Origin: Sutcliffiella sp. FSL R7-0096
GTDB lineage: Bacteria; Bacillota; Bacilli; Bacillales; Bacillaceae_I
Assembly (NCBI RefSeq): GCF_038595065.1
Contig: NZ_CP152003.1
Location: forward strand, 2,708,001 to 2,772,000
Length of the DNA stretch: 64,000 nt
Reading direction: 5' to 3'
Shown here: positions 17,739-24,312 of the stretch, in pieces
Layout: each line of letters opens with the position of its first letter
Position numbering within the stretch: position 1 is the stretch's first letter
Notes under the pieces: generated by a model
What the model saw: the letters and a program-made list of their open reading frames with translations, nothing else
The model's database searches: none
What the model was told of the DNA's origin: nothing
Program-made: the position numbers and the translations under genes

Positions 17739-17894
17739 AACAAACTTCCTTTTTTAACTTCTTAATTCCAAAAATATCATAGATTGTACGCGCTTACCAT
17801 GAAAATTTTGTCGTTTTCTCCATCACTAAAATATGTAACCCATGTAGGCAGGGTTCAATATAGTAATGATAAAGAGCAAGAAAGGAGAAATTCC

Positions 17895-18359
17895 ATGAAA
17901 GATGATCAGGATAAGTTTCCACAGAAAAGACATACCCAAAACAACCTTATGACATCCATTGATTCTTTTTTCAGTAGTTCCCCTATAAAAGGGATGTTGC
18001 AGCAACTGGATGATTTTTTCGGGAATACCTTTGCGGAAGCTTCACTACCGATTGAAACAAGAGAAACACCTGGAGATTTTATTGTAAGCTGCAAGCTTCC
18101 AGGAGTGAAGAAGGAACAGATCAGTATTGAAACCTTTGACAGATATTTAACTATCTCGGTCAAAAATGAAGAACAACTCGAAACAATCGATGACACAACC
18201 CGTTATGTAAGCAACAGTTATTCCATGAAACAATCCAAGCGCACCATCCCTGTCCCTGCTTACGTGAAATTGAACGCTCTACAGGCAAACTACCGGGACG
18301 GTCTTTTGCAAATCCGCATACCCAAGAAAAACATAAAACAAATCAATATTCAGGATTAG
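17895..18359 (+). CDS. Hsp20/alpha-crystallin family protein (CotM-like)
   Basis: 154 aa from ATG 17895, which has SD AAAGGAG 8 nt upstream; a longer frame from 17784 has none. The alpha-crystallin domain spans ~56-150, from ETPGDFIVSCKLPG to NYRDGLLQIRIPKKN with the terminal I-x-I-like motif. Family members are ATP-independent chaperones; in Bacillus several (CotM, CotP) are coat-associated. The segment SKRTIPVPAYVKL resembles the spore-coat subgroup, so a coat role is a guess. Confidence 0.85.
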   Translation: MKDDQDKFPQKRHTQNNLMTSIDSFFSSSPIKGMLQQLDDFFGNTFAEASLPIETRETPGDFIVSCKLPGVKKEQISIETFDRYLTISVKNEEQLETIDDTTRYVSNSYSMKQSKRTIPVPAYVKLNALQANYRDGLLQIRIPKKNIKQINIQD

Positions 18360-18384
18360 CTATTCCATTTCGGATCCACAAACG

Positions 18385-18411
18385 AAACAACGCAGGGTAG
18401 CTGCGTTGTTT
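18385..18411. terminator. Duplicated terminator hairpin, left copy
   Basis: 27-nt stem-loop with arms AAACAACGCAG / CTGCGTTGTTT. It matches 18622-18648 with one mismatch and is the left flank of the element at 18412-18621. It lies 25 nt after the Hsp20 gene stop. Confidence 0.85.
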
Positions 18412-18621
18412 CAGTGTGTAGACAAAGCTTAAAATAATGAAATATTCTAGTTGATCGCAGTGGAAGGAGCGAAGACTCCTGCGAGAGGAAAGGACATGGA
18501 AGATCCCGCAGGGCGTAGCCCGAGGAGGCTTCCGGACTGCCCGCGGAAAGCGAAGCTCCTGGAACGAAGATCAACTCTTCCAACAGATAACCTAATTAGT
18601 TTATAGTTTGTCAACAGTCTG
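18412..18621. mobile_element. Terminator-duplicating repeat element, 210 bp
   Basis: Begins CAGTGTGTAGACAAA and ends TTTGTCAACAGTCTG (imperfect inverted repeats). The GC-rich 126-bp core is 18450-18575. It is flanked by two copies of a 27-bp terminator hairpin. It sits between the convergent Hsp20 gene and a 49-codon minus-strand gene. The core contains spurious ORFs but no supported gene. Confidence 0.9.
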
Positions 18622-18650
18622 AAACAACGCAGGATAGCTGCGTTGTTTTT
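18622..18650. terminator. Duplicated terminator hairpin, right copy
   Basis: The same stem-loop as 18385-18411, with T-run on the plus side. On the minus strand it directly follows the stop of the gene at 18656-18805. Together the two copies give each convergent gene its own terminator. Confidence 0.85.
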
Positions 18651-18655
18651 GTATT

Positions 18656-18805
18656 TTAGTTTTTATGTGACTTAGAACCGTATTTTTCGTTTTCTTCAGG
18701 AGTCGAGTCCATCTGAATACTTGCGAGCTCTTTCGCAGTTTCTTGGGTGTGCTGGTTATTAGGGTATTTATTTTTACGTTCTCTGTTATCATTTCTGTTT
18801 GTCAT
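18656..18805 (-). CDS. Small hydrophilic protein, 49 aa (possible spore protein)
   Basis: An ATG at 18803-18805 with SD AAAGGGGGGG 7 nt upstream opens a 49-codon frame starting MTNRNDNRERKNKYPNNQ and ending KYGSKSHKN, followed at once by a terminator. It is rich in Asn, Lys, Glu and Gln with no hydrophobic core, resembling minor small acid-soluble spore proteins in composition. I cannot assign it to a named family. Confidence 0.6.
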   Translation of the reverse strand: MTNRNDNRERKNKYPNNQHTQETAKELASIQMDSTPEENEKYGSKSHKN

Positions 18806-18943
18806 GATATTTCCCCCCCTTTCTTACATTTCCTTCTTAGCTTGGATAAAAGCTTTTCATTTTATGATTGGAAATGAATTTCTACCTAATCTCTACATAA
18901 TTTTCATCTACAGACACAGGATAATTTTTAGGAGGTGTACATG

Positions 18944-19135
18944 ATGAGCAAAGAAACATATAAAAAAGTGTACGCAAGTCCATCAACTTCGCCTTCACTG
19001 GTTATTAAGACGAATCTTGATGATAAACAGAAAGATGAAAATCCCTATTACAGTTCTTCCCTTAACCATCAGGAAGAAGAGCAGCTAGACAACTTTTTCT
19101 TTGAACAGGAACCTAAAGGTGAATATCATAAATAA
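18944..19135 (+). CDS. Small hypothetical protein, 63 aa
   Basis: ATG 18944 lies 8 nt after SD GGAGG; ATG 18941 is an alternative. The product starts MSKETYKKVYASPSTSPSLV and is polar with an acidic C-terminal half (EEEQLDNFFFEQEPKGEYHK). A terminator follows at 19145-19173. Family not recognised. Confidence 0.55.
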   Translation: MSKETYKKVYASPSTSPSLVIKTNLDDKQKDENPYYSSSLNHQEEEQLDNFFFEQEPKGEYHK

Positions 19136-19144
19136 ACGGCAACT

Positions 19145-19173
19145 AAAAGGGAGAGTATGCCACTCTCCCTTTT
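19145..19173 (+). terminator. Terminator after the 63-aa gene
   Basis: Stem AAAAGGGAGAGT / ACTCTCCCTTTT with a 5-nt loop. It lies between the 63-aa gene and the GNAT gene, which shows that the GNAT frame does not begin upstream of it. Confidence 0.8.
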
Positions 19174-19196
19174 ACCATCGGCCGGGAGGAATCGCT

Positions 19197-19697
19197 TTGG
19201 AGATGCGTGTATTACATAAAAGAGATGCAGAGCAATATCAAAAGCTAAGGTTGGAATCATTACAAAAAGAACCAGCTTCTTTTGCTTCAAGCTTCGCGGA
19301 AGAAAAATTACATACTTTACAAGAAATAAAAAGAAAGATACCAGAAGATGTTGATTCTTTCATCTATGGCCTTTTTCATCAGTCCGATCTTGTTGGTATG
19401 ATCGGATTTCAGAGGGCAGACAAACTCAAGTTTAGACATAAAGGCAGCATCTGGGGTGTATATATTTCAAGAGATTATAGGGGTAAAGGATTCAGTAAGC
19501 AAATGTTTGAATACACCCTAACACGTGCTAAAAAGATTCCAGGATTGAAACAAATTCAATTAACGCTCGCAGCAAGCAACACATCTGCCAAAAAGTTATA
19601 TGAAAACTATGGATTTGAAGTATATGGATATGAAAAAGCCGCACTTTATGTGGATGGCTTATACTTAGACGAAGAACATATGGCCGTGCATTTATAA
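19197..19697 (+). CDS. GNAT family N-acetyltransferase
   Basis: 166 aa if TTG 19197 is used (SD GGAGGA 6 nt upstream); ATG 19203 is the alternative. The longer frame from 19101 crosses a terminator and is rejected. The acetyl-CoA loop is YRGKGFSKQM and the C-terminal helix region SNTSAKKLYENYGFEVYG. Substrate unknown. Confidence 0.82.
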   Translation: MEMRVLHKRDAEQYQKLRLESLQKEPASFASSFAEEKLHTLQEIKRKIPEDVDSFIYGLFHQSDLVGMIGFQRADKLKFRHKGSIWGVYISRDYRGKGFSKQMFEYTLTRAKKIPGLKQIQLTLAASNTSAKKLYENYGFEVYGYEKAALYVDGLYLDEEHMAVHL

Positions 19698-19704
19698 GCA
19701 ATAT

Positions 19705-19732
19705 AAAAAGATGCCTTTTATTGGCATCTTTT
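19705..19732. terminator. Bidirectional terminator between GNAT gene and yppG
   Basis: Stem AAAAAGATGCC / GGCATCTTTT. Convergent genes end on both sides. Confidence 0.75.
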
Positions 19733-19750
19733 ACGTGGGAATCGTAACAT

Positions 19751-20386
19751 CTATGCTTTGAAGGTAGCTGCGAGACCTTTAAACATATTGTTTAATTGAT
19801 TCACCGTGTTCATCATCTGACCCGCAGTATCCATCATTTTCTTCATATCGACATTTCCGTCCTGGCCTTTGAATTGGTTCATAAAAGAACTCACCTGAGA
19901 TGCCTGCGGTTTAGCTGATTGTGACTGAGTCGGATATGGATTCATAAAAGGCATACCCATCTGGTTGGGCATTAACCCTCCATTCAAACCTCCACCTTGA
20001 GCCATTCCAGGCATATGCATCCCCATAGGGAATCCATTTTGCCCCATTCCACCCATCTGCATGCCTTGCTGATATGCATTCTGACCTCCTACCCCCACTT
20101 GCATGTTTGGTGGATATGCATTCAGCCCCATCTGATTCGTTATATTTGTAGGAAACCCTGACGATGGAACATTTCCTCCTGAAAAAGGCATCGTATTCAT
20201 GAAGTTAGGATTCAACCCCTGATGATTCATCCACCCTCCACCCATAAACTGCTGAGGAAACATCCCTTGCATTCCTCCACCATTTCCGTTAGGCAGAATG
20301 TTGTTTAAGAAAGGAAGCTGATTAAATATTGACATGTTGCGGTTATATGATAAATGTCTAGGTCTGCCATACATTCTCCTAAACAT
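19751..20386 (-). CDS. yppG: YppG family protein
   Basis: 211 aa. A long Gly/Met/Asn/Gln/Pro-rich low-complexity body (residues ~30-150) precedes a conserved C-terminal domain SFMNQFKGQDGNVDMKKMMD..GQMMNTVNQL, the mark of the YppG family of spore-forming bacilli. SD GGAGGGG before the ATG. It is adjacent to yppF as in B. subtilis. Coat association is suggested by composition only. Confidence 0.88.
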   Translation of the reverse strand: MFRRMYGRPRHLSYNRNMSIFNQLPFLNNILPNGNGGGMQGMFPQQFMGGGWMNHQGLNPNFMNTMPFSGGNVPSSGFPTNITNQMGLNAYPPNMQVGVGGQNAYQQGMQMGGMGQNGFPMGMHMPGMAQGGGLNGGLMPNQMGMPFMNPYPTQSQSAKPQASQVSSFMNQFKGQDGNVDMKKMMDTAGQMMNTVNQLNNMFKGLAATFKA

Positions 20387-20565
20387 TCAAACCCCTCCTC
20401 TTTTCTAGCTATACCTAACATATGAATCGGAATCAGGAAAGGTGCCTATTCCCATCACTGAAGGAGTGGAGAAAACGGGTTACAAATAATCTTACCCGGT
20501 TCGCAAAATTCGTCTTTTTTTGTCGGAAGTTTCATTTTTTAAAAAACAAGAAAAATTGTCTTTGC

Positions 20566-20575
20566 ATGCTATCAT
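20566..20575 (+). promoter_or_regulatory. Candidate promoter of yppF (TG before the -10)
   Basis: TATCAT (20570-20575) is preceded by TGC, giving an extended -10, with no good -35. It lies 31 nt before the yppF start. Confidence 0.4.
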
Positions 20576-20605
20576 AAGATTAACTTCAAGAGTGGGGGGA
20601 TTTGC

Positions 20606-20809
20606 ATGGTACTAGAAGAGTTGCGACATAAATTTGTCGCCTGTAAAAACTATGAACCGATCGAACACAACGAGTTAATGGATTTTGCCAGAAAGCTTTA
20701 TCTTCGCGGAGACCTGACAATAGGTCATTTTCGTAATCTGATCCGTGAATTAGAAGCGAAAGGTGCTGTTCCACCTAATACATTTGAAGATTTTTTAGAA
20801 CTAACTTAA
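20606..20809 (+). CDS. yppF: YppF family protein
   Basis: 67 aa, SD GTGGGGGG before ATG. It begins MVLEELRHKFVACKNYEPIE; small helical cytoplasmic protein typical of YppF. Function unknown. Its terminator at 20829 hosts a MITE. Confidence 0.88.
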   Translation: MVLEELRHKFVACKNYEPIEHNELMDFARKLYLRGDLTIGHFRNLIRELEAKGAVPPNTFEDFLELT

Positions 20810-20828
20810 TACTGTGAATATTACTTTG

Positions 20829-20854
20829 AGACCTTTTAAGGTCTCTTTTTATTT
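20829..20854 (+). terminator. Terminator of yppF
   Basis: The perfect stem GAGACC-TTTTAA-GGTCTC is followed by TTTTTATTT. The last 8 nt of the U-tract are the left duplication of the MITE at 20855-21034. Confidence 0.85.
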
Positions 20855-21034
20855 GGCTCTATTCTTAAAGATTGTTGCAATTCACATTCAAAAAGTCGGT
20901 AAATTGGACTTTTTGCTTCTTACATACTCTTGAATTTGCAAGTTGTATTCTTAGCGCAACAGGGAAAAGAGCACGACATTAAGAAATATAACGAATGAAG
21001 ATACGAAAAAACAATAAAGTATACAAAAACAGCC
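20855..21034. mobile_element. 180-bp MITE (family A, copy 2) in the yppF terminator U-tract
   Basis: It is recognisably homologous to 3020-3203 along its length, sharing the internal hairpin CAAAAAGTC/GACTTTTTG and the block GGGAAAAGAGCACGA. It starts GGCTCTATTC and ends ACAGCC. It is flanked by the perfect 8-bp repeat TTTTATTT (20847-20854 and 21035-21042). No coding capacity. Confidence 0.9.
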
Positions 21035-21108
21035 TTTTATTTTCTATCCTATGAGTAATGAGAAATTAATTTGCGTGGAAAGCTAAGTCAAGTAAAGGAG
21101 GGAAAAAA

Positions 21109-21276
21109 ATGAGTCGTGGAAAAAGCTTTAATCATAAGAAAAAAGGGCATGAACCAACAATAGGTGCAATGCCTGCCGAGAAGAAGGTCTTCGAAAAGGT
21201 AGAATATGCAATTGAGCCTGTCGCAACTGCTGAGGACCGACCAGTAAGCAATAAAGCAGAAAAGGATCGCTCATAA
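21109..21276 (+). CDS. Small basic hypothetical protein, 55 aa
   Basis: SD AAAGGAGG lies 7 nt before ATG 21109. The product begins MSRGKSFNHKKKGHEPTIGA and ends VSNKAEKDRS; it is polar, with a basic N-terminus. Size, composition and location in a cluster of spore genes suggest a minor spore protein, but I do not recognise the family. Confidence 0.6.
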   Translation: MSRGKSFNHKKKGHEPTIGAMPAEKKVFEKVEYAIEPVATAEDRPVSNKAEKDRS

Positions 21277-21281
21277 GTAAT

Positions 21282-21318
21282 AAAAAAAGAAGCCTGACCT
21301 ATTTCTTGGTCAGGCTTC
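21282..21318 (-). terminator. Terminator of yppE
   Basis: Stem GAAGCCTGACC / GGTCAGGCTTC with a U-run on the minus strand. It also ends the convergent 55-aa gene. Confidence 0.85.
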
Positions 21319-21327
21319 ACCATCATT

Positions 21328-21684
21328 TTATTTTGATAGGGTATCATTCAATACATATCTAATGGATTGTAGCATGCCCTTAAACCGTTTTTCGCGCGTA
21401 TCAGGATAGAAACACTGTACAGACACCATGTTTATGTTTTCTAAAGTACTGTCTATCTGCTGGGTATGGATGTTCTTCGGCTTTTCTGTCAAAATCCACT
21501 CTTTAACCGTTTTTTCCCACTGCTGTACCGTTGCATAAACTTCATCAGCAAAGGGCTTTACCGTAAGAAAAAAATCGGGATCTTCATTCTTTTCTCTAGT
21601 TAAATGAAATATTTCTTCCACCCTGTCCAAATAACCCAAAATTTGAGCAGATTGTTTATGAACACTCTTTTGATTGCCAGACAT
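21328..21684 (-). CDS. yppE: YppE family protein (DUF1798)
   Basis: 118 aa from ATG 21682-21684 with SD GAGGTGAAGG; 11 more upstream codons have no SD. Helical bundle protein with the segment YATVQQWEKTVKEWILTEKPK typical of the family. Cytoplasmic, unknown function. It lies downstream of yppD in the same direction. Confidence 0.88.
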   Translation of the reverse strand: MSGNQKSVHKQSAQILGYLDRVEEIFHLTREKNEDPDFFLTVKPFADEVYATVQQWEKTVKEWILTEKPKNIHTQQIDSTLENINMVSVQCFYPDTREKRFKGMLQSIRYVLNDTLSK

Positions 21685-21723
21685 TATACCTTCACCTCTA
21701 GCAATACATATTACCATATCTTC

Positions 21724-21981
21724 TTATACAGAGTAAGCGTTCTGGTTAAAGTTGATTGCTTTTGGGGCCGGCAACTTTGACATACGATGTTCTGCCATCA
21801 CTTTTTCCACTTCATCCAATGTCACGTGCAGGCGATTAATCTGATGTTTCATTACCTCTTCCATTTCTTCCCGCTCTATTTTAAGTGAACTTGACATCGT
21901 CTCTTCCAATACATCCATTTGAAGCATCATTTCATGGAACAAGTCCGTAATCTCACTTCTAGAAACCAATACACTGGACAT
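21724..21981 (-). CDS. yppD: YppD-like protein
   Basis: 85 aa from ATG 21979-21981 (SD GGAGGGG 7 nt upstream). Charged helical protein with a Met/Glu-rich middle (EREEMEEVMKHQINRLHV). Called YppD from its position between yppE and yppC and its similar length; similarity itself could not be tested. Confidence 0.72.
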   Translation of the reverse strand: MSSVLVSRSEITDLFHEMMLQMDVLEETMSSSLKIEREEMEEVMKHQINRLHVTLDEVEKVMAEHRMSKLPAPKAINFNQNAYSV

Positions 21982-22172
21982 ACGAAATCCCCTCCATACT
22001 TTGTTAGTATATAATTTCTCCGTTTCAATCACTCTACCTTCCTGTGTGACAAAACTAGAAGCAATTCGTCAAAGAAAGTGTTTATTTGCAAATCCCCTTC
22101 CATTTTTCGCATGAATCCACGCCAAATAGTGAAAAATACTTATGAATGATAATGCAAGGAGGAGTTTTTACC

Positions 22173-22280
22173 ATGTCCAAACAACAGAAAAATCAGCAAC
22201 AACAACGTAAAAACCAAGTGGAAAGCGCACCTGGGCAAGAAGACAAAAAACTAAAAGGGCCAAACCGCCCTTCGACATGA
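22173..22280 (+). CDS. sspM: Small acid-soluble spore protein M
   Basis: 35 aa with SD AAGGAGGAG before the ATG. It starts MSKQQKNQQQQRKNQVES and ends with the family signature GPNRPST. Minor SASP of the spore core, expected to be made in the forespore. Its terminator is split by a repeat element 40 nt downstream. Confidence 0.92.
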   Translation: MSKQQKNQQQQRKNQVESAPGQEDKKLKGPNRPST

Positions 22281-22294
22281 TGTACGAAACATGA

Positions 22295-22320
22295 AAACAG
22301 CTCCTCTAACGGGAGCTGTT
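22295..22320. terminator. Duplicated terminator hairpin, left copy (sspM side)
   Basis: 26-nt stem-loop with arms AAACAGCTCC / GGGAGCTGTT, identical to 22529-22554. Confidence 0.85.
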
Positions 22321-22528
22321 CAGTGTGTAGACAAAGCTTAAAATAATGAAATTCTCAGTTGATCGCAGTGGAAGGAGCGAAGACTCCTGCGGGAGGAAAG
22401 GACATGGAAGACCCCGCAGGGCGTAGCCCGAGGAGGCTTCCGGACTGCCCGCGGAAAGCGAAGCTCCTGCAACGGAGATCAACTCTTCCAACAGATAACC
22501 TAACTAGTTTATAGTTTGTCAACAGTCT
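22321..22528. mobile_element. Terminator-duplicating repeat element, 208 bp
   Basis: Begins CAGTGTGTAGACAAA and ends TTTGTCAACAGTCT. Sequence is nearly the same as the copies at 18412 and 27036, with the same GC-rich core. A perfect 26-bp duplication of the sspM/yppC terminator flanks it. Confidence 0.9.
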
Positions 22529-22558
22529 AAACAGCTCCTCTAACGGGAGCTGTTTTTT
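22529..22558. terminator. Duplicated terminator hairpin, right copy (yppC side)
   Basis: The same stem-loop as 22295-22320 with a plus-strand T-run. It abuts the yppC stop codon. Confidence 0.85.
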
Positions 22559-23570
22559 ATAGCCAGCTTTTTAATGCAATTAGGCTGTGCATCTGATGTT
22601 GTTTATGGATAAACCATTTGGTAATGTCCATTTTTCCGTTTATTACTGGGGATATTGGTTTTCTCCATTTCGAAATATGCTTGGCCTGTCCAAAAACCCA
22701 ATCATTCTGCGTTTTTACTTTTTCATGTGGGATGACGGGGTATACCCCCCTAAGAAAAGGTGTCTCTCTATAAGAATTACCATGTAAATATTGTTCATAA
22801 TCATAACGAGATCCGGTATGTTCGGTTTGCAGGGAAAAGTTATAAAAGGAATCTTTGAGTTCATCGAAAAACAACAATGCAGCCAATTTCTTTCCAAGCT
22901 CAATTCTATTATCAAGTTTTTGAAAACCATGGACAGAGTAACCATATAACCTGCCCTCAAGTGTCGGAAAGATGACACAACTGAAATGTCCCATGTCCTG
23001 GAAAGCATATACACTTGTACCAAATACTTTTCTTTTTATTTTTTTATTTTGTAAAACTGGTTCTTGTATCAAATTTTGTTCATTGATGATCAAGGATGTC
23101 ATCAATCTTTCCTTATCTCCTTCTTCCCAAAAACATTGCCATTCTGCTTCCATAAAGCAAGATACATTAAATTCTTTCAATAAATGAAAAAACGGTCTGT
23201 TATAATGAAGGGATAATTCATATAGTAATAATTGTGGATAAGCATCATTAAAGATTAGCCAATTGGCCATCTCGTACGTAAGAAATATGGGGAAACGTTT
23301 TTGCCAGTCCAATGCAAGAGAAAACCATCTTCCTTGAAGATCCGTCATATTCCATCCGGCATTTCGGGATACCATGCTCGCCAAAAAGGCCCATTTGATC
23401 TCGGGATTTCTATTAAAATAGGCGGCATATGCTTTAGTACGGGAGATATTATCGAGATTGTATTTTGCTGTATTTTTTTTAATAGTAGTGATAAACTTAT
23501 TTTCTTGAAAGGAGTGCTTATCCTCCTCCCTTCTTTCATTTATCTGCGAATATAAAGAAACATGCTTCAA
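22557..23570 (-). CDS. yppC: YppC family protein (DUF2515)
   Basis: 337 aa if TTG 23568-23570 is the start (SD AAAGGAAG ~9 nt upstream); the frame is open to a TTG at 23606 that has no SD. Aromatic-rich globular protein with FNRNPEIKWAFLASMVSRNAGWNMTD-type conserved N-terminal segment of DUF2515. Divergent from recU as in B. subtilis. Function unknown. Confidence 0.82.
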   Translation of the reverse strand: MKHVSLYSQINERREEDKHSFQENKFITTIKKNTAKYNLDNISRTKAYAAYFNRNPEIKWAFLASMVSRNAGWNMTDLQGRWFSLALDWQKRFPIFLTYEMANWLIFNDAYPQLLLYELSLHYNRPFFHLLKEFNVSCFMEAEWQCFWEEGDKERLMTSLIINEQNLIQEPVLQNKKIKRKVFGTSVYAFQDMGHFSCVIFPTLEGRLYGYSVHGFQKLDNRIELGKKLAALLFFDELKDSFYNFSLQTEHTGSRYDYEQYLHGNSYRETPFLRGVYPVIPHEKVKTQNDWVFGQAKHISKWRKPISPVINGKMDITKWFIHKQHQMHSLIALKSWL

Positions 23571-23670
23571 TGCTATTGACTTCCTTTCATCAACAATAAG
23601 TGACAAAGATTACGAAAAGATGACGTTTTTTTCTAATATAAGATTAGTTTTAGTCTAGAGGGGGAAATTT

Positions 23671-24267
23671 ATGAATATCCGATACCCTAACGGTAAGGTT
23701 TTTCAGGCTAATAGCAATGTACCTTCTAAAAAAACTGGTCCTACTTTGTATGGCAATCGCGGAATGAGTTTAGAGGATGATCTTCACAATTCCAATTTGT
23801 ATTATCTTCATCAAGGAATAGCAGTTGTCCATAAAAAACCTACGCCAATTCAAATAGTGGATGTTCATTACCCAAAAAGAAGTGCTGCCGTGATTAAAGA
23901 AGCCTATTTCAAACAGGCATCGACTACAGACTTCAATGGGGTATATAAAGGAAGGTATATCGATTTTGAAGCGAAGGAGACAAAGAACAAGACCTCCTTC
24001 CCCCTTCAAAACTTTCATGAACATCAAATTCAACATATGCGGCAGGTTGTGAAACAAAATGGAATCTGTTTCGTCATATTAATGTTCAGTATTTTTAATG
24101 AAGTGTATCTGCTACCAGCTGAGAAACTATTTCATTATTGGGAAAGGAAAGAATCCGGGGAAAGAAAATCTATTACAAAACTTGAAGTGGAACGTGATGG
24201 ATACTTGATTCCACAAGGCTACCAGCCTAGAATCGATTACATTAAAATTATTGACATGTATTATTAA
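23671..24267 (+). CDS. recU: Holliday junction resolvase RecU
   Basis: 198 aa with SD AGAGGGGG. The conserved [14 protein letters not shown] start of the nuclease domain and the catalytic block [19 protein letters not shown] (Asp, Glu, Lys) are intact. It resolves four-way junctions in recombination and helps segregate chromosomes. Followed after 45 nt by ponA, the conserved recU-ponA operon. Confidence 0.96.
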   Translation: MNIRYPNGKVFQANSNVPSKKTGPTLYGNRGMSLEDDLHNSNLYYLHQGIAVVHKKPTPIQIVDVHYPKRSAAVIKEAYFKQASTTDFNGVYKGRYIDFEAKETKNKTSFPLQNFHEHQIQHMRQVVKQNGICFVILMFSIFNEVYLLPAEKLFHYWERKESGERKSITKLEVERDGYLIPQGYQPRIDYIKIIDMYY

Positions 24268-24312
24268 AAGCCCTGGAATATCTGTTAGAGTAAAGAAAGG
24301 CAGGTCTGAAAC

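Noticed and set aside
18356-18583. ORFs of 60-75 codons with nearly the same product at 18356-18583, 22306-22491 and 27013-27207, all on the minus strand, as if a small protein family
   Set aside because: They lie inside the repeat element and owe their similarity to the repeat. They have no consistent SD and run into flanking terminators of unrelated sequence. Related frames at 7086-7327 are likewise artefacts.
19101-19196. Longer N-terminus for the GNAT protein
   Set aside because: It would run through the terminator hairpin 19145-19173 and overlap the upstream gene.
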